Part shown: piece by piece, positions 21,966 to 31,400 of the stretch
Numbering within the stretch: the first letter of the stretch is position 1
How the letters are laid out: each line of letters begins with the position of its first letter
Source of the DNA: DATILL01 sp035476575
Lineage (GTDB): Bacteria; Actinomycetota; Actinomycetes; Mycobacteriales; JACQDL01
NCBI GenBank assembly: GCA_035476575.1
Contig: DATILL010000150.1
Location: 7,420 to 71,419, forward strand
DNA: 64,000 nucleotides
Reading direction: 5' to 3'
Made by a program: the position numbers and the translations under genes
The notes under the pieces: model-generated
The model's database searches: none
Seen by the model: the letters and a program-made list of their open reading frames with translations, nothing else
Told to the model about the DNA's origin: nothing

Positions 21966-22199
21966 ATGCAACCACTACAAATAATCTTTGCCGGGCTCGC
22001 CGTGCTGGCTTTCGTCGCTTTGGCCGGCTTCTTGGTTGCCCGGATGAGTCGGGTGGGTCCAGGATACATCGCCACGATCTTGATCGCTCTGGCGATCTTC
22101 TTCAAGGTGCTACCGGCTGTGCTCAACGAACTGCGGGTCGATAACTTGGCTGGAACAACCCAAATCATCTCAGAGCCTCCGCTCCCGGCGTGGCAATGA
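21966..22199 (+). CDS. Small membrane protein, two helices
   Basis: A 77-residue protein with two hydrophobic segments: IIFAGLAVLAFVALAGFLVA and, after a short basic turn, YIATILIALAIFFKVLPAVL. GGGAGG lies six bases before the ATG. The stop overlaps the ATG of the Crp-like gene (ATGA), so the two were coupled. I do not recognise the family. Codon use is less GC-biased than in neighbours. Confidence 0.65.
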   Translation: MQPLQIIFAGLAVLAFVALAGFLVARMSRVGPGYIATILIALAIFFKVLPAVLNELRVDNLAGTTQIISEPPLPAWQ

Positions 22200-22935
22200 A
22201 CGGGTCGTCACCGGGTACGAGCCAGCCGCAACGGGCTCGCTCGTACCCGCCGCGGCCTGCGACCAAACTGACCAATGGCGCTGGAAGACGAGCCGGGGAA
22301 TTCTTCGGCTCCTTTCTCAGAGCTCGCGCTGGGCACTCATCGAGCGGTCCAACCTGAGGTACTATCGCTGTCGAGAAGTGATTCCGCAGGCTGGCGACTC
22401 CGGGATCGGTTTCATTGTGTCCGGATGGGCGAAGAGCACGGTTGCCGCGGTGCAGCCCAGGGGGATGCTGGTTGATGTCCATGGCCCGGGCGACCTCGTT
22501 TGCGAAGTCACCGGTGGACGCCAGGAGACCGCTGTTTTATCTTCTCGTGGAGTCGGTCTGACAGTCACGGCCGGGTATGACATGACCACAGTAGGGTGGA
22601 TCGACCCCAGGCTGGTGGAGAGGCTTGTCAAGGACAACACGAACGACTCGCTGATCCTCCAGGTGTCCTCAATGAAGGAGCTACGTAGGAAAGAGATCGT
22701 AGCGAGCGGCTATCGGCTTCTTGAGATCCTCCAGCCGCAAGGTCTGCTCGAACGCGCGAAGTCTGCCTGGCGCCCACCGGCGGGCCTCCTGCTCCCCGTC
22801 CAGACCTGGTCCGACTTCGAAGAGACTGCCAGCAAGGATGCCGAACGACCGGTCCGCGCAGCGCCATCTCCTCGCAGAAAGGAATCTGTCCGGCGTGTGG
22901 AAATACCTCGGATGCGCAGAAATACAATGGACTAG
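22195..22935 (+). pseudogene. Crp-like cNMP-binding regulator, frameshifted
   Basis: Translation would start at ATG 22195, overlapping the previous stop, and reads about 40 residues to GEFFGS before ending at a stop. The rest is in another frame from about 22310: ILRLLSQSSRWALIERSNLR, FIVSGWAKSTVAAV, MLVDVHGPGDLVCEVTGG, the beta-roll of a Crp/Fnr regulator, ending with a diverged C-terminal region to 22935. The frames join naturally with one indel near 22315. A typical Crp HTH is not evident at the C-terminus. A short internal product from GTG 22378 is possible but would lack the first strands. Confidence 0.6.
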
Positions 22936-23176
22936 TGCACCAGCACAGATGCTGTCAGCCGCCCTGGGCGACCCGGCCCGTCCAGCCAAGCCACCGGACG
23001 CACGCGCCTTCGGTCGCCTGCATCGGAGTCGACGCGCTGATCGTTCGGTGCTGACGGGGGACCCTGACAGGGGAACAATGGGTCGCGGGCGCAGGGTTGT
23101 GCTCCAGGACCCCCGTTGTCGTCGCTGAGTGTGTCCCAGGCCCGTGTCCGAGGCCCGTCTCCCGAGGAGTAGCACC

Positions 23177-24355
23177 GTGTCCCTGCCGCCGTTGGTCGAG
23201 CCGGCCGCTGAGCTAACCGCCGCCGAGGTACGCCGATACAGCCGCCACCTGATCATCCCCGAGGTAGCGATGGACGGGCAGAAGCGGCTGAAGAACGCCA
23301 AGGTGCTCGCCGTCGGCGCCGGTGGGCTCGGCTCGCCCACCCTGATGTATCTGGCTGCGGCCGGGGTCGGCACCCTCGGCATCATCGACTTCGACGTCGT
23401 CGACGAGTCCAACCTGCAGCGCCAGGTCATCCACGGCCAGTCCGACGTCGGCCGGCCCAAGGCCGAGTCGGCGCGCGACTCGATCCGGGAGATCAACCCG
23501 CTGGTCGCCGTCCGGCTGCACGCCGTCCGGCTGGACTCCTCCAACGCGCTGGAGATCTTCGCCGAGTACGACCTGATCGTGGACGGCACCGACAACTTCG
23601 CCACCCGGTACCTGGTGAACGACGCCTGCGTGCTGCTCGGCAAGCCGTACGTCTGGGGCTCGATCTACCGCTTCGACGGGCAGGCGTCAGTGTTCTGGGC
23701 CGAGCACGGGCCGTGCTATCGGTGCTTGTACCCGGAGCCGCCGCCGCCCGGCATGGTGCCCTCCTGCGCCGAGGGCGGCGTGCTCGGCGTGCTGTGTGCC
23801 TCGATCGGGTCCATCCAGGTCAACGAGGCGATCAAGGTGCTGACCGGCATCGGCCAGCCGCTGGTCGGCCGGCTGGTGGTCTACGACGCCCTGGAGATGA
23901 GCCACCGCACGATCCGGGTGCAGAAGGACCCGGAGTGCCCGCTGTGCGGCAAGAACCCGTCCATCACCGGGCTGATCGACTACGAGGCGTTCTGCGGCAC
24001 CGTGTCGGAGGCGGCCGCCGAGGCGGCGAAGGGCTCGACCATCACCGCTGCCGAGCTCAGGCAGTGGCTGGACGACGGCCGGAAGATCGAGCTGGTCGAC
24101 GTGCGCGAGCCGGCGGAGTACGAGATCGTCCGGATCCCCGGCTCGGTGCTGGTGCCGAAGGGTGAGATCGTGTCCGGCGCGGCGCTGGCCACGCTGCCGC
24201 AGGACCGGCAGGTGGTCCTGTACTGCAAGTCCGGCGTGCGCTCGGCCGAGGCGCTTGCGGTGCTCAAGCAGGCTGGCTTCAGCGACGCGGTGCATGTGCA
24301 GGGTGGGGTCACCGCCTGGGCCACCCAGGTCGACCGGACCCTGCCGACGTACTGA
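23177..24355 (+). CDS. moeZ: Adenylyltransferase/sulfurtransferase MoeZ
   Basis: A 392-residue fusion of an E1-like ThiF/MoeB domain and a rhodanese domain. It adenylates and thiolates sulfur-carrier proteins for molybdopterin and thiamine-type pathways. Seen: SRHLIIPEVAMDGQ, the nucleotide loop VLAVGAGGLGSPT, zinc-binding CYRC and CPLC, and the rhodanese loop YCKSGVRSAEAL with catalytic Cys. The start GTG 23177 has GAGGAG eight bases upstream; the frame is open from 23129 but not conserved before it. In mycobacteria it lies next to the DUF3152 gene, as here. Confidence 0.95.
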   Translation: MSLPPLVEPAAELTAAEVRRYSRHLIIPEVAMDGQKRLKNAKVLAVGAGGLGSPTLMYLAAAGVGTLGIIDFDVVDESNLQRQVIHGQSDVGRPKAESARDSIREINPLVAVRLHAVRLDSSNALEIFAEYDLIVDGTDNFATRYLVNDACVLLGKPYVWGSIYRFDGQASVFWAEHGPCYRCLYPEPPPPGMVPSCAEGGVLGVLCASIGSIQVNEAIKVLTGIGQPLVGRLVVYDALEMSHRTIRVQKDPECPLCGKNPSITGLIDYEAFCGTVSEAAAEAAKGSTITAAELRQWLDDGRKIELVDVREPAEYEIVRIPGSVLVPKGEIVSGAALATLPQDRQVVLYCKSGVRSAEALAVLKQAGFSDAVHVQGGVTAWATQVDRTLPTY

Positions 24356-24368
24356 CGCCGCCGACGTC

Positions 24369-24701
24369 GTGGCCGGAGCGTCGTTCGCCGAGCGGGTGCT
24401 TGCCGTGGTGGAGCGGATCCCCGCCGGGTGGGTGATGTCGTACGGCGATGTCGCGGAGCTTCTCGGCTCGCGGGCGCCGCGCATGGTCGGCCAGGTGATG
24501 GCCCGGCAGGGTGGCGGCGTGCCGTGGCATCGGGTCTTGCGGTCGGACGGCACGCCCGCGCCCGGCCTTGCGGACCGACAGCTTGCCTTGTTGGCCGCCG
24601 AGGGGGTGCCGATCGTCGGCGGGCGGGTGGACATGCGGCTGGCCCGGTACTCTCCCGACTTGTCACAGGAAGGTCACCGCGAACTGGAGCCAGGCTGGTG
24701 A
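24369..24701 (+). CDS. Alkyltransferase-like protein (ATL, MGMT-type DNA-binding domain)
   Basis: A 110-residue protein with the DNA-binding fold of O6-alkylguanine transferases (RIPAGWVMSYGDVAELLGSR, MARQGGGVPWHRVLRSDG). The catalytic PCHRV motif is PWHRV, with Trp replacing Cys, which defines ATL proteins: they flip and flag alkylated bases for nucleotide-excision repair instead of removing the alkyl group. It starts 13 bp after moeZ at GTG 24369 with a weak ribosome site. The mycobacterial homologue is Rv3204. Confidence 0.92.
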   Translation: MAGASFAERVLAVVERIPAGWVMSYGDVAELLGSRAPRMVGQVMARQGGGVPWHRVLRSDGTPAPGLADRQLALLAAEGVPIVGGRVDMRLARYSPDLSQEGHRELEPGW

Positions 24702-24741
24702 CCTTTGCTCGACAGGTGCGCGCCCGGCCCACTTCCCATGT

Positions 24742-24817
24742 GGTCACCTCTCGGCGTTGTGGTGACCTGTTGTTGTCTGCGGCGCTCGTGTGGTGACCTC
24801 TCGGCGTTGTGGTGACC
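24742..24817. repeat. 50-bp-period heptamer array A
   Basis: Heptamers GGTSACC at 24742, 24761, 24792 and 24811: steps of 19, 31 and 19 bp. Both 50-bp units are in the orientation CGGCGTTGT between the arms. The array starts 41 bp after the ATL stop. The inter-unit stretch TGTTGTTGTCTG also occurs in array D. It belongs to the same family as the arrays near 31.95, 47.25, 59.35 and 63.85 kb. Confidence 0.9.
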
Positions 24818-24821
24818 TCTT

Positions 24822-25201
24822 GGGGGTGGATGCCGGCGTCGGGCTTTCCTTACGGCCGGGTCGCCTGTCGCTGCGGTTCGCCTGCGACGTCCGTGTCATC
24901 TGCCCTGCGGGAGCGAAAGCCAGGCCCTCGCCCGCGGCACCTGGCTCTTACGTCGCCCGCACCGCGCTCAACCTCCTGGGTATGCATAACCGACGACGGA
25001 CGTCCCCGAGCTCCTGGCACCGCGATCAATCGACCCGCAGCGCAATCGGCGGACGATCGTGGCCAGCGGCGGACACGCTGACCTGCGACCGATTCACGGC
25101 GACCACGGTTAGTCATTCACTGATCGCGCTCCGAGCAGACTACAGCCGGGTATCGGCGCGGGTCCCCGAGCCGGTGGGGCCGGCATGGTGTCCTGTCCGC
25201 C
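24822..25201. other. Non-coding gap before adnA
   Basis: About 380 bp between repeat array A and the adnA start. I see no convincing gene, RNA or terminator. It presumably contains the adnA promoter, which I could not place. Confidence 0.4.
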
Positions 25202-28200
25202 GTGACGGGAGCCCGGACCAGCTCCGCGGCCGGGTCCACGCCCTATCGGCTGGTCCGCGCGCGGGCCCGGCCGCACCGCCCACCGGTCCTCGACCCGGCC
25301 CAGCAGGCGGTGCTCGCCCATCCCGGCGGCCCCCTGCTGGTGCTGGCCGGGCCTGGCACCGGCAAGACCACCACCCTTGTGGAGACCGTCGTGGCCAGGA
25401 TCGAGGCCGGCGTCGACCCCGAGCACGTGCTGGTCCTCACCTTCAGCCGCAAGGCCGCCGCCGAGCTGCGCGACCGCATCACCATCCGGCTCGGCCGGAC
25501 CACCCGCGAGCCGCTGGCCCGCACCGTCCACTCCTACGCCTTCGGTGTGCTACGCCGGCAGGCCGGGCCGCTGGAGCCTCCCCGGCTGCTCACCGGGCCC
25601 GAGCAGGACATGGTGATCCGCGAGCTGCTGGCCGGCGACGTCGAGACCGGCGCCGCGTACTGGCCGGTCGACCTCCGCCCCGCCCTGCTGACCCGCGGGT
25701 TCGCCGAGGAGCTGCGCGACCTGCTCGCCCGGGCCACCGAGCGCGGCATCGGCCCGATCGAGCTGGCCCGCTACGGCGCCGAGCAGCGCCGCCCCGACTG
25801 GATCGCCGCGGCCCGGTTCTTCCGCCAGTACCTCCAGGTCACCGCGCTGGCCGACCGCACCGCCTACGACCCGGCCGAGCTGATCGACGCCGCGCTGGAC
25901 GTCTTCGCCGACGACCGCGCCGCGCTGGCCCGGGAGCGGGCTGCGCGCCGCCGCATCTACGTCGACGAGTACCAGGACGTCGACCCGGCCCAGGAAGCCC
26001 TCCTGCGCACCATCGCCACCGGCGCGGACGAGCTGATCGTCGTCGGCGACCCGGACCAGTCCATCTACGGCTTCCGCGGCTCCGACCCCGGCTGCCTGCG
26101 CCGGTTCCCCGAACGGTTCGCCCCGCGCGACGGGCGCCCGGTCCCGGTGCTCGCCCTGGACGTCTCCCGCCGCGCCGGCCGCGACCTGCTGGCCGCGTCC
26201 CGCCGGATCGCCACCCGGCTCCCGGCCGGCCCGCCCGGCGCCCGGCACCGCGAGCTCGCCCCGGCCCGCGGCCGGCCCGGCGGCAGCATCGACGTACGCC
26301 TCTTCCGCACCCCCAGCGAGGAGGCCGCGTACGTCGCACACCGGCTCCGGGTCGCGCACCTGATGCGCGGCGTCCCCTGGCGCGAGATGGCAGTCCTGGT
26401 CCGGTCCACCACCCGCCAGCTCCCGATCCTGCGCCGCGCCCTCACCTCGGCCGGCGTACCGGTCGCCGTCACCGCCGACGATCTCCCGCTCATCGACACC
26501 ACCGGCGCCGCCCCGCTGCTGCTCCTGCTCCGCTGCGCACTCCAGCCGGACGACGCCCTGGACGAGAACACCGCCATCGAGCTGCTGTCCGGGCCCCTCG
26601 GCGGGGCCGACACGCTCGCCCTGCGCCGGCTGCGCCAACACCTGCGCCAGCTCGAGATCGCGGCCGGCGGGCGGCGGCAGTCCGGCCCGCTGCTGGTCGA
26701 GGCGCTGCGCGAGCCGGACACCCTCACCGTGCTGCCCGAGCGGGTCGCCGACCCCGCGCTGCGCATCGTCCGGCTGCTCGCCGCCGCGCGCGAGGAGCAC
26801 GCCGCCGGCGGCACCGCCGAGGACGTGCTGTGGGCGGTCTGGTCCGGCTCCGGGCTGGCCGAGACCTGGCACCGGGCCAGCCTGCGCGGCGGCCTGGCCG
26901 GCGCCACGGCCGACCGCGACCTGGACTGCGTGGTCGCGCTGTTCGACGCTGCCGCGGCGTTCGTGGACCGGCTGCCCCGGGCCGGGCCGCTGGCCTTCCT
27001 CGACCACCTCGCCGGCCAGCAGATCCCTGGCGACACCCTGGCCGCGCACGCCCCCGTCGGCGACGCCGTCCGGATCTTGACCGCGCACGCCGCCAAGGGT
27101 CTTGAGTGGCAGGTGGTGTGCGTGGCCGGCGTACAGGAGGCGAGCTGGCCCGACCTGCGTCGCCGCGGCACGCTGCTTGGCTCCGAGGCGCTGGTCGAGC
27201 TGGTCGCCGGCTGGGGCCCGCCGCCAGGGAGCACGACGGCCCCGCCGTCGCCGGTCGCGCCGCTGCTCGCCGAGGAACGCCGGCTGTTCTACGTCGCGAT
27301 CACCCGGGCCAGCCGCGAGCTGGTGGTCACCGCCGTCAGCGGCGAGGAGGAGCAGCCGTCCCGGTTCCTGGACGAGCTGGTTCCGCTGGTCCCGGCGCCT
27401 GGCATGCCCCACGACGCCGGCCGGCCCATCGACTCGGTGCCGCGCACCCTGGCGCTGCCCGCGCTGGTGGCCGAGCTGCGCGCCGTCGCCTGCGACCCGG
27501 CCGAGCCCGCCGTACGCCGTCGCGCCGCGGCCGGCGAGCTGGCCAAGCTGGCCGCCGCCGGTGTCCCCGGCGCGCACCCGGACCAGTGGTGGGGCCTGCC
27601 CGAGCTGTCCGACCCGAGGCCGCTGCGGGACCCGGGCGAGCCGGTGCCGGTCTCGCCGTCGCAGGTGGAGAAGTACGCAGACTGCCCGCTGCGCTGGCTG
27701 CTGGAGGCCTCCGGCGGCACCGGCGGGCCGTCCGCCGCGCAGGGCCTCGGCACCCTGGTCCATGAGCTGGCCGCCCTGGCCGCCGACCCGGACCAGGCCA
27801 CCGCTGAGGCGCTGCTGCCCCGGCTGGAGCAGGCCCTGGACGGCATGGACCTCGGCGGCCCGTTCGCCAGCCGGCGGGAGAAGGCCCGGGCCCGCCAGAT
27901 GCTCGGCAAGTTCCTGGAGTGGCTGGCCGGCAGCCGGTCCCGCTGGCGGCTCGTCGGGGTGGAGCTCGCCTTCGAGGTGAAGGTCGGCGACCGGGCCCGG
28001 CTGACCGGCCGGGTGGACCGGCTGGAGCAGGACGGCGACGGCAGGCTGGTCGTCGTCGACCTGAAGACCGGCCGGACCGCCGTACGCAAGGATGACGTGC
28101 CCGCGCACCCGCAGCTCGGCTGCTACCAGCTTGCCGTCGCCGAGGGCGGCCTGACCGACGCCGACGGCAGGCCGGCCGAGCCCGGTGGCGCCGCTCTGGT

Positions 28201-28414
28201 CCAGCTCGGCGGTACGACGCACGGCCCCAAGCAGCAGGACCAGCCGGCGCTGGCCGAGACCGGCGACCCGGCATGGGCGGCCAAGCTGGTCATCGACGTG
28301 GCCGACGGAATGGCGGGCACCGCCTTCCCCGGCGTGGAGAGCAGCGCCTGCCGGGTCTGCCCGGTACGGTCCTCCTGCCCGGTGCACGACGAGGGGCGGC
28401 AGGTGACGGAGTGA
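25202..28414 (+). CDS. adnA: Helicase-nuclease subunit AdnA
   Basis: A 1,070-residue UvrD-like superfamily 1A motor with a C-terminal RecB-type nuclease. AdnAB is the actinobacterial end-resecting motor-nuclease, analogous to RecBCD and AddAB. Helicase motifs: LAGPGTGKTTTLVE (Walker A, about residue 50), VDEYQDVDPAQEAL, VVGDPDQSIYGFRGSD and LTAHAAKGLEWQVV. Nuclease motifs: LTGRVDRLE, VVDLKTGRTA and QLGCYQLA. Cysteines (CADCPLRW, CRVCPVRSSCP) could hold an Fe-S cluster as in AddB. adnB follows by 38 bp, the usual adnA-adnB order. Confidence 0.93.
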   Translation: MTGARTSSAAGSTPYRLVRARARPHRPPVLDPAQQAVLAHPGGPLLVLAGPGTGKTTTLVETVVARIEAGVDPEHVLVLTFSRKAAAELRDRITIRLGRTTREPLARTVHSYAFGVLRRQAGPLEPPRLLTGPEQDMVIRELLAGDVETGAAYWPVDLRPALLTRGFAEELRDLLARATERGIGPIELARYGAEQRRPDWIAAARFFRQYLQVTALADRTAYDPAELIDAALDVFADDRAALARERAARRRIYVDEYQDVDPAQEALLRTIATGADELIVVGDPDQSIYGFRGSDPGCLRRFPERFAPRDGRPVPVLALDVSRRAGRDLLAASRRIATRLPAGPPGARHRELAPARGRPGGSIDVRLFRTPSEEAAYVAHRLRVAHLMRGVPWREMAVLVRSTTRQLPILRRALTSAGVPVAVTADDLPLIDTTGAAPLLLLLRCALQPDDALDENTAIELLSGPLGGADTLALRRLRQHLRQLEIAAGGRRQSGPLLVEALREPDTLTVLPERVADPALRIVRLLAAAREEHAAGGTAEDVLWAVWSGSGLAETWHRASLRGGLAGATADRDLDCVVALFDAAAAFVDRLPRAGPLAFLDHLAGQQIPGDTLAAHAPVGDAVRILTAHAAKGLEWQVVCVAGVQEASWPDLRRRGTLLGSEALVELVAGWGPPPGSTTAPPSPVAPLLAEERRLFYVAITRASRELVVTAVSGEEEQPSRFLDELVPLVPAPGMPHDAGRPIDSVPRTLALPALVAELRAVACDPAEPAVRRRAAAGELAKLAAAGVPGAHPDQWWGLPELSDPRPLRDPGEPVPVSPSQVEKYADCPLRWLLEASGGTGGPSAAQGLGTLVHELAALAADPDQATAEALLPRLEQALDGMDLGGPFASRREKARARQMLGKFLEWLAGSRSRWRLVGVELAFEVKVGDRARLTGRVDRLEQDGDGRLVVVDLKTGRTAVRKDDVPAHPQLGCYQLAVAEGGLTDADGRPAEPGGAALVQLGGTTHGPKQQDQPALAETGDPAWAAKLVIDVADGMAGTAFPGVESSACRVCPVRSSCPVHDEGRQVTE

Positions 28415-28452
28415 CCCAGCGAGGCGAGGTGGTCGGATGACCGCTGAGTCCG

Positions 28453-31400
28453 ATGACCGTTGAGCTGGTACGCGACGCGACCTTCCCCCACCCGCCGCTG
28501 ATCGGTCCGGCCGAGCTGGCGGCGGCCCTGGGCCTGCACCCGCCCACCGCGGAGCAGGAGGCGGTGATCGCGGCCCCGCTGGCCCCCGCCGTGGTGGTGG
28601 CCGGGGCCGGCTCCGGCAAGACCGAGACCATGTCGGCTCGGGTGGTCTGGCTGGTCGCGAACGGTTATGTGCGCCCGGACGAGGTGCTCGGCCTGACCTT
28701 CACCAACAAGGCCGCCGCCGAGCTGGCCGGCCGGATCCGGATCCGGCTGGCCCAGCTTGCCCGCAACGGCCTGAGCACCGACACGGACGGCGAGCCGACC
28801 GTGCTCACCTATCACGCCTACGCCGGCCGGCTGGCCGCCGAGCATGCGCTCCGGCTGGCCGTGGAGCCGACCTCCCGGCTGCTCACCGGGGCGCTGAGCT
28901 GGCAGCTCGCCGCCCGGGTCGTCCGGCGGTACGACGGCGAGCTGCCGAGCCTTGACGTCGCCGAGTCCACCGTGCTCGGCTACCTCCTGGACCTGGCCGG
29001 TGAGCTGGCCGAGCACCTGGTCGGCGAGGCCGACCTGCGGGCCTGGACGGCGGCGTTCCGGGACCGGGTCGAGGGGCTGCCGGCTGGCCCGCGGTACAAG
29101 CAGCCGAGCGCCAAGATGCGCGCCATCCTCGCGGCGGCGGACGCCCGGTGCGAGCTGCTGCCGCTGGTCGCGGCGTACCAGCGGGCCAAGCGGGAGGCGA
29201 CCGCGATGGACTTCGGCGACCAGATGTCGCTGGCCGCCCGGATCGCCGTCGGCTTCGGGGAGGTCGGCCGGGCCGAGCGGGCGCGCTACCGGGCCGTGCT
29301 GCTGGACGAGTTTCAGGACACCGGGCACTCCCAGCTCGTGTTGCTGCGGGCGCTGTTCGGCGGCGCCGTTGATGGCTGCAGCCATCCGGTTACGGCGGTC
29401 GGCGACCCGTGCCAGTCGATCTACGGTTGGCGCGGCGCCAGCGCCGGCAACCTGACCCGCTTCCCGGCGCACTTCCCAGCCTCCGACGGCGCCCCGGCGG
29501 CGGTGCTGCCGCTGTCCACCAGCTTCCGCAACGACCGGCGCATCCTGGCCGCGGCCAACCTGCTCTCCACCGAGCTGCGGGCCGCTGGGTTGGGAAGTGC
29601 TGGGTCGGGGGCCGCTAGGTCGGGGGGGGCTGGGTCGGGGGGCGCGGGGCGGGCCGGAGAGCAACGCGCCGAGGTCGGCGTCCTCACCCCCGGCCCGGCG
29701 GCGGGGGACGGGCGGGTGCGGGCCGCGCTGCTGCCGACCGTCGCCGACGAGGCGGCGTGGCTGGCCGACCGGATCGCGGCGTTGTGGACGGCGGACGCAC
29801 CGCGGCGGGCCCGGCCGTACGCCGGCCGCGGCGGGTCCAGCGGCAGCCCCGCTGGCGGACGCGGTGGTGAGCCCAGCGGCGGACGCAGCATCGCAGTGCT
29901 GTGCCGGCGGCGCAGCCAGTTCCAGCGGGTGGCGGCGGAGCTGCGGGCACGGGGTGTGCCGGTGGAGCTGGTCGGCCTGGGCGGGCTGCTCGCCACCCCG
30001 GAGGTGCGCGACGTGGTGAGCACGCTGCGGGTGCTGTCCGACCCGTCGGCGGGCGACGCGGTGGTCCGGCTGCTGACCGGGGCACGCTGGCGGCTCGGCC
30101 CGCGTGACCTGGCCGCGCTCGGCCGGCGGGCCCGCGAGCTGGCCCACGCCCGCCCGGGCCATCCCGCTGGCCCGGGTAGTACGGCCGGGACGCCGGAGCC
30201 CGACGTACGCCCGGCGCCCGACGTGGCTGACGACGCCAGCCTGGTTGAGGCGCTGGACGACCCCGGCCCGGCGGCCAGCTACTCCCCGGCCGGGCATCGG
30301 CGGCTCCTGGCGCTGCGCCGGGAGCTGGCCGGGCTGCGGCGGCGGGTCGGCCAGCCGCTGCCGGAGCTGGTCGCGGAGGTGGAGCGTGCGCTGCTGCTCG
30401 ATATCGAGGTCGGCATCCGGGGCAGCGCCGGCCGGGTGCACCTCGACCGGTTCCTCGACGTGGCCGCCCGGTTCGCGGAGGACGCCGAGGTGGCCACCCT
30501 GGGCGCGTTCCTCGGTTACCTGGAGGCGGCCGAGTCCACCGAGCGCGGCCTGGAGGCCGGCGTCGTCGAGGTGAACGCCGACCGGGTGCAGGTGCTGACC
30601 GTGCACGCGGCCAAGGGGCTGGAGTGGGACGTCGTGGCGGTGCCCGGCCTGACCCTCGGGGTCTTCCCGGACCGGGACGCGGTGACCGGCTCGGGCTGGG
30701 CCGCCGACCCGGCGGCACTGCCGTACCCGCTGCGCGGCGACGCCGACGACCTGCCCGACCTCGATCCGGCGGCGGCCGACGACCAGGCCGAGCTGGAACA
30801 GCTCCGGGTCGACTTCGTGCGGGCCTGCAAGGACCGCGGCGAACGGGAGGAACGCCGGCTGGCCTACGTCGCGGTGACCCGGGCGAGGCGGCTGCTGCTC
30901 TGCTCCGGCTACTGGTGGGACGACGCGACGAAGCCACGCGGCCCGTCGCCGTTCCTCACCGAGCTGCGGCCCGTCGCCGAGGTGGACACCTGGGCCGACC
31001 CGCCCGGCCCGGAGGAGACCAACCCGCTGCTCGTCGTGCGCCGGGAGGCGCCGTGGCCGTACGACCCGCTGGGCGGCCGGCGTGCCGACGTGGATGTCGG
31101 CGCCGAGCTGGTCAGGGCCGCGCTCGCCGGGTTGGCCGAGGCTGGCGCGGGCCGTCCGGCGCCGGTCGAGGCTGCTGAGCCGACGTTGGCGCCGGCGCCG
31201 GCACCGGCACCGGCACCGGACGACGGCGCGCTGCTCGCCCGGGAGGAGGTGACCGCCGCGGGCTGGCGGCGCGAGGCCGACCTGCTGCTGGCCGAGCGAG
31301 CCGCCCGGGTAGCGACCGGGGGCCGGGTCGACGTACCGCTGCCCGCGCACCTGTCGGTCTCGGCGCTGGTGGCGCTGGCCGCGGACGCCGCCGAGCTGGC

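Noticed and set aside
24672..24703. GGTCACC (24672) and GGTGACC (24697) at the end of the ATL gene as extra units of array A
   Set aside because: They are 25 bp apart and out of the 50-bp register, and lack the conserved spacer; treated as chance matches.
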